64,000 nucleotides of DNA, from the NCBI GenBank assembly GCA_964653095.1, contig CAZZEH010000019.1, positions 6,458 to 70,457 on the forward strand. Reading direction: 5' to 3'. Positions within the stretch are counted from its first letter, which is position 1. The number at the start of each line of letters is the position of its first letter. A program made the translations under genes and the position numbers. This document shows positions 43,261-51,893 of the stretch, piece after piece. A model generated the notes under the pieces. The model did not search any database. It was not told the origin of the DNA and saw only the letters and a list, made by a program, of their open reading frames with translations. Source of the stretch: JAMLHH01 sp964653095 (GTDB lineage Bacteria > Bacteroidota > Bacteroidia > Chitinophagales > JADIYW01).

Positions 43261-46200
43261 TTATTTGGAGTTATAGCTATTAACGAGTCTTTTATAAAAT
43301 GGTTTCAATTCGGGCGGAAGATATTTTAGAGTATTCAAATTATTTTTCCTGTTTTTAATGAATTCTTCAAGCTCTTTTGGAGTGCTTTTGGGAAGGTCTT
43401 TGCCGGTATTGGCAGTTCGGTCGTCTTTATCTCCCTGTTCTCTTGTGGCTTTCTCCAGTTCAAGCATTTTTGTTTCAATGTTTTTTTGTCTCAACAGAGT
43501 CTGTTCAGTAATTTTTTTGTTTACGATATCTTTTTCGATTTTGTCCAAGTCATCAATTATTCGGTCTATATCAGATTCTTTTTTCTGTTTTTGTGACATT
43601 TCTTCTCTCATCTTTCTCAATGCTTCCCGAATTGTGGCCTGTCTTTGAGCCATTTCGGCCAGTTGTTTGTTGACTTCTTTTCCTGATTTTCCTTCTTTTA
43701 GCTGCTGACCCATCTCGCCCAGTTCGTGTCCCAGTTCTTCCTGCAGCTGTTTTAGTTCTCCCGGGGTCGGTACCGACGGATTATTCCCGTCCGGATTGTC
43801 GCAGGAACCGGCACCTGCCATATTCGGCATCTGCAACTGCATTTGGTTCATGGTTTCGCTGAGCATCAGAGCGAGATTATTGGCGCTGGTCATAGCGTAT
43901 TGTTGTGCGGCAGTGGCCGGTCCCCGTTTCTTTTCATCCAGTAAGCGGGTTGATTTTTTCAGGTCTCTTTTGAGCTTGTACAACTCGTCAGTAATGAAGG
44001 TTTCAAGCTGAAAGACTCTTTTCCCCAAAGCAGTCAGACTGTCCTCAATAAGGATTGATTTTTCGTCTAATCTTTGCTGTTCCTGAATCAGCTTAAAGTA
44101 TTTTACATCGGTCTCGTGAGTTTTTTTGACTTTCAGCATGAGTTCCTCCTGCTCCATGGAAAGATTCAGAAGGTTGCTCAGAAGTCTCCGAATGGTATTG
44201 ATATCTTCCATGTGCTGTTCCATTTGCATTTGCTGCATTTGCCCTCTGATATTTTGAGCCATCTGCTGCATGCCCTCACCAGCCTTTTGCTGTTGTTTTT
44301 TTGCCGGCGCAGTTTGGTTCTCTTCCAGATTTTCTTTAGCCTGTTGCATGTTTTCCCGGATTTCTTCGGCTTGCTGTCCGGTTTGGTTGAGGTTTAGTTT
44401 CTTTTTTTGTTCTTCATTCAGCTTCTCAAGTTTTTCAAGGTCTTTTTTCAATTCATCAAATTCCTGATTCAGTTTTTCCTGCTCAGAAGCATCTTTCTGT
44501 CCCATAAGCTCTTGTTGTTTTTGAGCCAGTTCTTCGAGTTGTTGGGCTATTTCGCTTGCTTTTTGTTCAAATTCCAGTTTTTTAAACAGTTCAAGAATTT
44601 TATCGAGTTCTCTGTTGAGTTGCCTGTTGTTCATTTCCATATCCTCTAACTTGTCAAACATGTCGCTTTTTTGCAGTTTTTCCATCAGTTCCTGCAATTC
44701 ACTCATCAGTTCCTGCAGCTCGGGACTCAGTAATTCTTCCATTATCTGATTCAGCATTTCCTGCTTTTCCAGAATGTCCTCCTCCAAATTCTTAAATAAA
44801 TCCTGATTTTTAAGATTTTCATCGTATTTGCTTTTTATGTCCTGAAGTTCGTTTTTGAGCTTTTCGTGTTTCTTCAGCAAATCTTCTGTTTCTCTTTTAT
44901 CCTCCCAGGTCAGATTCTTTTTTGTCAGTATTTTTTCTTTCAGAGTCTGTAGATCCTGTGCAAGGCTTTGAGCTTCTCTGTTTGCAGACTGCAATGCAGA
45001 TTTGATGTTTTCATTATTGTCACTTTCGATTTCCTTTAGTCTGTCTTTGTCCGGGACTGTATAAACAAAGGTATTGGAGCGGGTTGATTTGCTGCCGTGT
45101 ACTGCGTCGTTGTCCCAAACTGTGAAAAAGTATTCGGCTCTTTCACCTGACTTTAAGTTTAACCCGCTAAGAGCAAAGTGATGGGTGAAATCTGCCCATT
45201 TTGAAGGTGATATTTTGATATTTTCCCGGATGGTTTCTGTAACCTGCCCTTTTTCATTCTTTGAGGAAATATGGAAAGTGATTTTACTGATGCCGTAATC
45301 GTCGGAGGTATTTCCCATGAAAAACAGATACTCCAGCTGGCTGCTGTCTGTTACCTGGCTCACCTGAATATTTGGCAACTCATCTTCGATAACTGAAATA
45401 GAATAGAGTACGGAATCACCGAGACCACTGTTTTCATTAAAAGCATAAAGTTTATAATTGGTTTCTTTCAGTATTTTTTTGGACAGATTGTATTTCGACT
45501 GCTCTTTTTTAAGAAAAACAGTTTCTTCGCCCTCGAATTTTACGCTTAATTTTTCGGTATTCTCAGCAGAAAGTATCCATTCGACCCGGGTTCCTGCCGG
45601 AACTGTGATGTCGCCCGTGTTTTTGATGGTTTCACTTTTTAGCCCGGTGTATTTAGGATAATTTAATTTAATCTGCATGGAAGAAACTATTGGCTTTTTA
45701 AGCACTTTCATGTGATACTCGTCAGAGATGTGATTATGTGCCGATATTCGAAAATCAATGTCATTTTCTATATTTAAGACGGTATAAGAAAAAGTATTGG
45801 CATCAATCTTTTTTACTGGGAAAGACAGACCGTTTTGTATCCATTCCATTTTGTCCGGCAGCATTTTTCCTTTTACTTTAATAAAAATGTCCGTATCTGT
45901 AAACTGACTGACCTGTAACTGCTTCGGGTCAATTGAAATGGTAAAAGGAGCCGGTTTGAAAAATGTTTTGGAGGGCTGACTCAATCTGGCATTGCTCTCG
46001 GTCAGCACATTCGGAGCCAGTAGGATAATGCTTAGAAGCAAAATCAGGGGCGGAACGGTATATCTGAGAAATTTTTTATTTTCACCGAGGTCTATTGCAT
46101 TTGAAAACGGTACCCAGCTGATTTGCTGTATTTTTTGTTGTATTCCTGCTTCCGCCAGCTCGGTACTTCCTGAAGCCGCCCGGTCTGATTTGAGCTGCAG

Positions 46201-46536
46201 GATATTGAGCAGTTTATCCTGTACTTCCGTAAAATGACTGCCGATAATTTCGGCTGCCTGTTCGTGCGAGAGAGACTGACCAATCTTAAGATATTTGCTC
46301 AAAGGATAAATTATCCAGCCAAACAATGCCGCAAGGGTTATAGAGAAAAATGAAATGACGAGAAGCCACTTGAACCATGAAGGGAAATAGAAAGTAAATT
46401 CTCCCACACTCAGCAGTATATACAGACTGACTACGCCGGCAGTAAACAGAAGTGTTCCTTTCAGAATCTTACTGAGATAGTATTTTCTGATAAAACGGTC
46501 TAACTGCTGCAAAAGAGATTCGTAGGACGTAATCAT
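43261..46536 (-). CDS. DUF4175 family membrane protein with long coiled coil
   Basis: A 1091-residue inner-membrane protein. Hydrophobic helices lie near residues 23-45, 52-75 and 155-175. A periplasm-like beta region follows up to about 490, then a very long Glu/Lys/Gln-rich coiled coil (about 500-1060) containing QELMSELQELMEKLQ-type heptads and repeated QMQ stretches. This architecture matches DUF4175 proteins of Bacteroidota. The function is not established; a structural or envelope role is likely. The low-complexity coiled coil creates long spurious open frames on the opposite strand. Confidence 0.9.
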   Translation of the reverse strand: MITSYESLLQQLDRFIRKYYLSKILKGTLLFTAGVVSLYILLSVGEFTFYFPSWFKWLLVISFFSITLAALFGWIIYPLSKYLKIGQSLSHEQAAEIIGSHFTEVQDKLLNILQLKSDRAASGSTELAEAGIQQKIQQISWVPFSNAIDLGENKKFLRYTVPPLILLLSIILLAPNVLTESNARLSQPSKTFFKPAPFTISIDPKQLQVSQFTDTDIFIKVKGKMLPDKMEWIQNGLSFPVKKIDANTFSYTVLNIENDIDFRISAHNHISDEYHMKVLKKPIVSSMQIKLNYPKYTGLKSETIKNTGDITVPAGTRVEWILSAENTEKLSVKFEGEETVFLKKEQSKYNLSKKILKETNYKLYAFNENSGLGDSVLYSISVIEDELPNIQVSQVTDSSQLEYLFFMGNTSDDYGISKITFHISSKNEKGQVTETIRENIKISPSKWADFTHHFALSGLNLKSGERAEYFFTVWDNDAVHGSKSTRSNTFVYTVPDKDRLKEIESDNNENIKSALQSANREAQSLAQDLQTLKEKILTKKNLTWEDKRETEDLLKKHEKLKNELQDIKSKYDENLKNQDLFKNLEEDILEKQEMLNQIMEELLSPELQELMSELQELMEKLQKSDMFDKLEDMEMNNRQLNRELDKILELFKKLEFEQKASEIAQQLEELAQKQQELMGQKDASEQEKLNQEFDELKKDLEKLEKLNEEQKKKLNLNQTGQQAEEIRENMQQAKENLEENQTAPAKKQQQKAGEGMQQMAQNIRGQMQQMQMEQHMEDINTIRRLLSNLLNLSMEQEELMLKVKKTHETDVKYFKLIQEQQRLDEKSILIEDSLTALGKRVFQLETFITDELYKLKRDLKKSTRLLDEKKRGPATAAQQYAMTSANNLALMLSETMNQMQLQMPNMAGAGSCDNPDGNNPSVPTPGELKQLQEELGHELGEMGQQLKEGKSGKEVNKQLAEMAQRQATIREALRKMREEMSQKQKKESDIDRIIDDLDKIEKDIVNKKITEQTLLRQKNIETKMLELEKATREQGDKDDRTANTGKDLPKSTPKELEEFIKNRKNNLNTLKYLPPELKPFYKRLVNSYNSK

Positions 46537-46677
46537 AGTTTGGTTTGAAATCTTTTATCTGATTGGAAGATATAAAATTTTGAAAAACACCGGAGGTAAA
46601 TATCGTTTTAAAATGTTAAGCACCGATAGAGTTACTACTTTTGCAGATTGTGAATTCACCCGGTTCTAAAAAAGATC

Positions 46678-48399
46678 CTACGGTACAAAATAAACGGATG
46701 CATAATCCCGGTATTCCATCGCATTCTGATGAAAATTTCTAAGGTTGGGCTGCAACAGCCTGTGATCCTTATCATAAAAAAGTGGCAGCACAGGGGCATC
46801 ATCTGTAACGATTTGGTCTGCCTCGGCATACAGACTGTTTCTCAGACTGTCATCGACGGTACGCAAAGCTTTTTCCAGCACCGCATCAAAGTTTTTATTT
46901 ACGTATCGATAAGAATTTATGTACGTTTTTTCATTTATATCCTCTGGAACATATTTGGACAAAAACAGATTGAGAAAATTTTCGGCTTCAGGATAATCTG
47001 CTACCCATCCCAACCTCCAAAAAACGGCTTTTGCGGATTCTACTGCCTCAGTATGCTGCGCCCAGGGTACAGTCAGAAGTTCGACCTGTATATTTAGCAC
47101 CTCGTCCAGCATTTTTTGTATTGCTTCAGCTATTTGGGCATTACGCCCTCCGCCACTGTTAAGCTGTAAAGTAATTTTCGGAAAATTTTCACCGTTGGGA
47201 TAGCCGGCTTCTTTTAATAACTGTTTTGCTTTTTCCGGCTGAAAATCATATCCCTTCACCAACTCGGCGTGATAAGCACCTGTGCCGGGAGGTACCATAC
47301 CATACTTTGCGGGAGCACCGGAATTTCTCAGAGTGTACGTGCACAGTCTTTCGCGATCAATCGCATAGCAAAATGCCTGTCTTACTTTTTTGCTGCTGAA
47401 AATCGGATGTGTATTCAAAAAGCCGTAGTACTGAAAAGCCATCACGGGAGCAGACTGTAACTGATATTGAGCGTATCCCTCTTTAAGACTTCCGTCGGGA
47501 TTGAGTACTTCATCTACCATATCCAACGGGAATCTGTACAGAAAATCCACCTCACCTTTCTTAAAAGACAGGAGTTCGGCTCTTTTTTCTTTGACAAATG
47601 AAATTTTGATATAATCGATGTACGGCAATCTGTTTCCCCATTCATCCTTTCCCCAGTAATTCTCATTTCTTGTCAGGAAGGCTATTTCGTTTTCTTTTAA
47701 GAGTTTGAGTTTATACGGTCCAGTACCCACACATTTTACTCTCATCTCACTACCGTACTTTTCGACGGCTTCTTTGGGATATATTTTGGCGAAAATCAGA
47801 CCGAGTCGGGACAGGAATACTGAAAAAGGAGTGTATAACTCTACGCTCACTGTACTGTCATTAATTACCCGTACACCTTCTACTCCCGGTACGGAGTTTG
47901 ATTTTTGGGCAGTGGCTTCATTGTACTCATTGGCACCTTTTACGACATCCTTAAAAATCCAAAATCCCTGATTGTCTGCAGGATTGTGATAACACAGCCT
48001 GTCAAAACAATATTTGATGTCATGTGCAGTCAGTCTTCTTCCTTTTCCGTCAGCGAAGCATGAGTCATCCTGAAAGAATACATCTGTCCTCAAATGAAAA
48101 GTGTAAAGCGTGCCTTCTTCGTTAACTTCCCAGGATTTGGCAAGGGCGGGCTCTATAGTGAGTGTTTTTTGGTTAAATCGTACAAGACCTTCGTAAATCT
48201 GCTCAGCGATACGGTGCCCTGTTACTTCTGTAATATTGAGCGGATACAGACTTTTTAAAAATTCTTCCTCATTGTAACGCAAAGTACCTCCATAATATCT
48301 TTCGCCTTTTGCTTCTCTCAGCCTGTCTTTATTGGAAACAGAGTTTTTGCATGAAACCAGAAACAGGAACAGAATCAATATGCATAGAGAACGCTTCAC
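46678..48399 (-). CDS. ABC transporter substrate-binding lipoprotein (family 5, peptide/nickel type)
   Basis: A 573-residue lipoprotein (lipobox FLFLVSC). It has the SBP_bac_5 signature: LAKSWEVNEEGTLYTFHLR, FTAHDIKYCFDR-like segments, a VKCVGTGPYKL turn, and VRQAFCYAIDRERL. The family captures oligopeptides, nickel or similar ligands for an ABC importer. No permease or ATPase genes are adjacent, so it is an orphan and may work with a distant transporter or as a sensor. It follows xth by 13 bp on the same strand, so they are likely cotranscribed. Confidence 0.92.
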   Translation of the reverse strand: MKRSLCILILFLFLVSCKNSVSNKDRLREAKGERYYGGTLRYNEEEFLKSLYPLNITEVTGHRIAEQIYEGLVRFNQKTLTIEPALAKSWEVNEEGTLYTFHLRTDVFFQDDSCFADGKGRRLTAHDIKYCFDRLCYHNPADNQGFWIFKDVVKGANEYNEATAQKSNSVPGVEGVRVINDSTVSVELYTPFSVFLSRLGLIFAKIYPKEAVEKYGSEMRVKCVGTGPYKLKLLKENEIAFLTRNENYWGKDEWGNRLPYIDYIKISFVKEKRAELLSFKKGEVDFLYRFPLDMVDEVLNPDGSLKEGYAQYQLQSAPVMAFQYYGFLNTHPIFSSKKVRQAFCYAIDRERLCTYTLRNSGAPAKYGMVPPGTGAYHAELVKGYDFQPEKAKQLLKEAGYPNGENFPKITLQLNSGGGRNAQIAEAIQKMLDEVLNIQVELLTVPWAQHTEAVESAKAVFWRLGWVADYPEAENFLNLFLSKYVPEDINEKTYINSYRYVNKNFDAVLEKALRTVDDSLRNSLYAEADQIVTDDAPVLPLFYDKDHRLLQPNLRNFHQNAMEYRDYASVYFVP

Positions 48400-48412
48400 T
48401 TTTCTTTAAGTT

Positions 48413-49195
48413 TTAAACGATTTCACCTTTGACTTCAAGTAAGATTGGACAGTGATCGGAGTGGACTACTTCGGAAAGAATGGAGGCAGATTTTAGAAAA
48501 GGTTCCGCAACTTCCGAAGCTGCATGATAGTCTATTCTCCAGCCTTTGTTTTTTGCTCTGGCTCCCGCACGGTAGGTCCACCAGGAATACTGATTCGGTT
48601 CCTGATTAAAATATCTGAAAGTATCAATAAATCCACTGGAAAAGTATTTGGTCATCCATTCTCTTTCTTCCGGAAGGAAGCCCGAAGAATTTTTGTTTCT
48701 GATCGGGTCATGAATATCAATCGGATGATGTGCAATATTATAATCGCCGGAGGCAATGATGTACGGCCTTTCCTGCTTCAGTTGCTGGATATATTCATAA
48801 AAAGTATCTAAATATTCCATTTTTATGGCTTGTCTGATATCGCCTGTTGTGCCCGAGGGAAAATACGAATTGATAAGGGTCAGCCTGCCAAAGTCCAGAC
48901 GGATTAATCTCCCTTCTGAGTCAAATCGACTGTCACCGATTCCTTTGATTATCTGCTCAGGTTCTGTTTTATATAATGCGGCCACACCGCTATAACCTTT
49001 TTTCTCGGCAGAAAACCAAGTATGACGATATCCTAAACTGTCAAACACATCGTAGGGTATCACACTTGCATCTGCTTTTATTTCCTGAAAAAGAATTATG
49101 TCGTAATTATGGGCACTTATCCACTCGGCGAGTCCTTTGTTTAGTGCAGCCCGCACTCCGTTAATATTGTATGAGATAATTTTCAAATCAGACAT
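48413..49195 (-). CDS. xth: exodeoxyribonuclease III (AP endonuclease family)
   Basis: A 260-residue base-excision repair nuclease of the exonuclease III/AP-endonuclease family. Catalytic segments are present: SYNINGVRAAL near the start, LFQEIKAD with the metal-binding Glu, SGDYNIAHHPIDIHD with the Asp-Asn pair, and the terminal SDHCPI with the catalytic Asp-His. No signal peptide is present. It is the first gene of a two-gene unit with the substrate-binding lipoprotein. Confidence 0.95.
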   Translation of the reverse strand: MSDLKIISYNINGVRAALNKGLAEWISAHNYDIILFQEIKADASVIPYDVFDSLGYRHTWFSAEKKGYSGVAALYKTEPEQIIKGIGDSRFDSEGRLIRLDFGRLTLINSYFPSGTTGDIRQAIKMEYLDTFYEYIQQLKQERPYIIASGDYNIAHHPIDIHDPIRNKNSSGFLPEEREWMTKYFSSGFIDTFRYFNQEPNQYSWWTYRAGARAKNKGWRIDYHAASEVAEPFLKSASILSEVVHSDHCPILLEVKGEIV

Positions 49196-49376
49196 GAGTG
49201 CTAAAATAGGGAAATCGTTTGGTTTTAATTCTGAATTGCTGTGTATTTGAAAATTAAAAGTCCGGACTCGGAAGATAACCGTCCAAACGATAAGATTAAG
49301 TATGACTAAACTGACAGAAAGTCTCGAAAAATTCTGAAATCATCTCAGCGGATAATTTACAATATTAAGACAATTA

Positions 49377-49384
49377 TAATTTTG
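49377..49384 (+). promoter_or_regulatory. candidate -7 element of the cytochrome c gene
   Basis: TAATTTTG is an exact TAnnTTTG match, 71 bp upstream of the preferred start. The -33 region holds TTTA rather than TTTG, so this is a moderate prediction. Confidence 0.4.
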
Positions 49385-49455
49385 ATGTTTATTTTTAAAA
49401 TTATATGAACTCAATAGTAAAATATATATCTTTGACAGGATTTAAAAAATGTAAA

Positions 49456-49947
49456 ATGAAAAAAACAACGATTATTGCTTTGTTATTTGTGCTGCCTTTT
49501 TTGTACGTGGCATGTGGAGGAAATGAGAATGATAATTCGCAATCTGTAACTCCGGCTGATGATTTGGTTGCTGAGGAACAGGTAGAGGAAGAATATGATC
49601 CGACTCGCGGACATGGGGAGTACGATGAAGATGACTTTGACAATTTGAAAGGTTTGGACGCCGCTTTAGCTGAAAAAGGTAAGGCCATTTCTACCTCAAA
49701 ATGTTTTTCATGTCATAAGGCCAATGATGAAATGTTGGTAGGACCGGGATGGAAGGGAGTGACTGAGAGAAGAACATTACATTGGATTATGAATTTTATT
49801 TCCAATCCTGATCCAATGATTGACAAAGACCCTGAACTTCAAAAGCAACTCGAGCAGTGTCTTGTACGTATGCCTAACCAGTTTCTTGATCATGATGATG
49901 CAAGAGCTATCGTAGAGTATATGAGAGAGAATGATGGGGTGAAGTAA
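49456..49947 (+). CDS. c-type cytochrome lipoprotein
   Basis: The ATG at 49456 opens a lipoprotein signal (FVLPFLYVAC). An in-frame ATG at 49405 would only add 17 residues. After a strongly acidic linker comes a class I cytochrome c domain with one haem-binding motif CFSCHK and a likely axial Met in VRMPNQ. Haem attachment would occur in the periplasm. Probable role: short-range electron carrier to a terminal oxidase or nitrite reductase. It is a monocistronic gene flanked by a TAnnTTTG element and a strong terminator. Confidence 0.92.
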   Translation: MKKTTIIALLFVLPFLYVACGGNENDNSQSVTPADDLVAEEQVEEEYDPTRGHGEYDEDDFDNLKGLDAALAEKGKAISTSKCFSCHKANDEMLVGPGWKGVTERRTLHWIMNFISNPDPMIDKDPELQKQLEQCLVRMPNQFLDHDDARAIVEYMRENDGVK

Positions 49948-49967
49948 TAAGAAGTATTTATAAGTTA

Positions 49968-50002
49968 AAAGGGCAGCAGTATCAGAAACTGTTGCCCTTT
50001 TC
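49968..50002 (+). terminator. rho-independent terminator after cytochrome c
   Basis: Thirteen-base arms AAAGGGCAGCAGT and ACTGTTGCCCTTT pair with one G-U around a 7-nt loop and end in TTTTCTG. It starts 21 bp after the cytochrome stop. Confidence 0.87.
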
Positions 50003-50069
50003 TGATTAAAGTACAGCAGAATTGAAATATATTGCTTATTATTGAGTGGCACAATCATATGTTCATTTA

Positions 50070-50381
50070 ATGGAAGAACGAAGTAAGTTATTAATCGATA
50101 GAAAATTACTGCTTGGATTAACGGTTATAGGTTTTGTGTTGGGAATAGCAGGTGCTTTCATAAAATATCATACAGGTTCATCACTCACAGAGGTCTCTTC
50201 ACCCACTGCCCTTAAAAATATCTTCTATGAGATAGGGCTTATTTTTTTGGTAGTTGTATGGACAGTAGTCTTTATAGACCTTGTAAGAAATGATATCAGA
50301 AATAAAGTCTGGTGGTTTTTAGGAATGGTTCTGCTGATACCTATTATTCCGGTCCTGTATCTCCTGACCATTAAAAGATAA
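50070..50381 (+). CDS. small hypothetical membrane protein
   Basis: About 103 residues with three hydrophobic segments (LLLGLTVIGFVLGIAGAFI; IFYEIGLIFLVVVWTVVFI; WFLGMVLLIPIIPVLYLL). The ATG at 50070 is preferred over GTG at 50046, which adds eight ordinary residues. I recognise no family. It lies after the cytochrome c terminator and is convergent with the desaturase gene 16 bp away. Confidence 0.72.
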   Translation: MEERSKLLIDRKLLLGLTVIGFVLGIAGAFIKYHTGSSLTEVSSPTALKNIFYEIGLIFLVVVWTVVFIDLVRNDIRNKVWWFLGMVLLIPIIPVLYLLTIKR

Positions 50382-50397
50382 AGACATTCGGCGATTG

Positions 50398-51738
50398 TTA
50401 TCTTGCCTGAAATCCTCTTTTATTATCGACTTCCTGAAGCACTTCTGAATTTGATTTTGATTTTGATAGATTGTACAGATACTGATAATGCGCTTTGTAC
50501 AGACTGTACAAGGTAGGATATTCAATGTAAGGATAATTATATTTTTTACATAAGTCTTTCACGATAATTTGAAACTCTTTCACGTTCTCTGCCGGAATGA
50601 AAGCGTTTAGATGGTGTTCAATTTGCAAGTTAAAACCTCCTGTGAACAAAAACCAAAACATACTGTCCGGTTCAAAATTGGTAGTGTTGTTACACACATA
50701 ATAGGCAAATTTGTTTTCCATTTCTTTTGGAATTTTTTGATTTGCCTGAGGGGTAAAATGACTTATTGCAGCACCCATGTAGATGAAAAAGAATAAAACA
50801 CATTGGAATAAGCCGTACAGAAGGAAAAATTTCAGCCAATTCCCGTAGATTAATGAGGGAATAATAATATAAAAAGTTACAGTAAATAAAACGGATGAAA
50901 TATGTATTAATTTGACTTTCTTTTTGTGAATATCCCAGTACGGAGTAAAAATGCCTCCGATTGTAGTAATGATATTGGCATAAAACATATACCATAAAAA
51001 AGCAATTCTGTGCTGAATTTTGTGAAGAAATCTGTGCTTAACCTCACCCGAATACCGAATAAAATGCGAAAATCCCATCACTTCATAATCATAGACAGGG
51101 TCGCCTATTTTGACATGATGGCTATTGTGTTCATAAATCAAAGCTTTTCTTGTGATAAATGGCCAAATTAATGGCCAAATCACAATTAAGATTCCTTTTA
51201 GAAAAGCGTTTTCCGGTAAAGGGCGATGTGTATGCTCATGAGCTATAATTCCAAATAATGAATTTGCAGTCAGACTCTGAAGAATGATTAGAGGAATAGA
51301 GACTGTCAGTGGGAGTTGTGCATAAAAAGCCAGTAAAGCTAAGGTGAAAAACAATAACACGAGAGAAACCCTTATCGTGTTATACTTTCTTTTTCTGGAT
51401 TTACTGGGAGTATATAAATTTCTTTTTTGGCATATTTTTATCATTTCGTCCAAAAAAGGCTCATTAAAGGCTTCTTCATTTATTTTTTCTTCTTCATAGA
51501 GCTCTCCTATGCAATATTGTTCGAGTATTTTTTGAATACGTTTCATATTGCCGTGTCTTGTCTGAAAAAAACTGCTGGCGTCTTCACCTGCACGGCTAAG
51601 TAATATTTCAGAACCCCCGGGGTGTTTATATACAAAAGATGTGATATCATATACCTTATTAAATACTATAATCCAGCAGTCTTTTGCGGTGTTATGCTTA
51701 ATAATTTCTGATTTGTAATATTTCTTCAAGTTCATCAC
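50398..51738 (-). CDS. cytochrome b5-fused fatty acid (acyl-lipid) desaturase
   Basis: A 446-residue fusion. The N-terminal cytochrome b5 domain spans residues about 5-80, with haem ligands His39 (KHPGG) and His62 (TRHGNM). The membrane desaturase domain follows, with di-iron boxes HEHTH, EHNSHH and QIEHH. The QxxHH third box together with the b5 domain is the layout of front-end desaturases of eukaryotes and some bacteria. It would introduce a double bond into fatty acyl chains using electrons from the fused b5. Position specificity is not readable. It is a single gene on the minus strand. Confidence 0.92.
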   Translation of the reverse strand: MMNLKKYYKSEIIKHNTAKDCWIIVFNKVYDITSFVYKHPGGSEILLSRAGEDASSFFQTRHGNMKRIQKILEQYCIGELYEEEKINEEAFNEPFLDEMIKICQKRNLYTPSKSRKRKYNTIRVSLVLLFFTLALLAFYAQLPLTVSIPLIILQSLTANSLFGIIAHEHTHRPLPENAFLKGILIVIWPLIWPFITRKALIYEHNSHHVKIGDPVYDYEVMGFSHFIRYSGEVKHRFLHKIQHRIAFLWYMFYANIITTIGGIFTPYWDIHKKKVKLIHISSVLFTVTFYIIIPSLIYGNWLKFFLLYGLFQCVLFFFIYMGAAISHFTPQANQKIPKEMENKFAYYVCNNTTNFEPDSMFWFLFTGGFNLQIEHHLNAFIPAENVKEFQIIVKDLCKKYNYPYIEYPTLYSLYKAHYQYLYNLSKSKSNSEVLQEVDNKRGFQAR

Positions 51739-51829
51739 TCACATTTTTACTTGAAATTAATGTTAATAAACGTAAAGCAGGAAGTTGTGACTTTATATAA
51801 TTATTAACAGCTAATCAGAGCAACTGTCT

Positions 51830-51870
51830 GAATAAATAAAAAGAGGCTGCCTGCATAATGCGACAGCCTC
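51830..51870 (-). terminator. rho-independent terminator after the two-domain T9SS protein
   Basis: On the minus strand the 7-bp arms GAGGCTG/CAGCCTC enclose a further small GCA/TGC pairing and are followed by CTTTTTATTTATT. It begins 24 bp after the stop codon. Confidence 0.83.
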
Positions 51871-51893
51871 CGAATACAGAATATAAAAACCAA

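Noticed and set aside
44074..44649. Plus-strand open frames with long hydrophobic, Phe/Ser-rich products
   Set aside because: They are mirror images of the Glu/Lys/Gln coiled coil of the DUF4175 gene; no start signal and the opposite frame is clearly the gene.
49214..49291. 9-bp inverted repeat ATCGTTTGG/CCAAACGAT between xth and the cytochrome gene
   Set aside because: The arms are 60 bp apart, which is neither a plausible operator nor a stable hairpin; could be chance.
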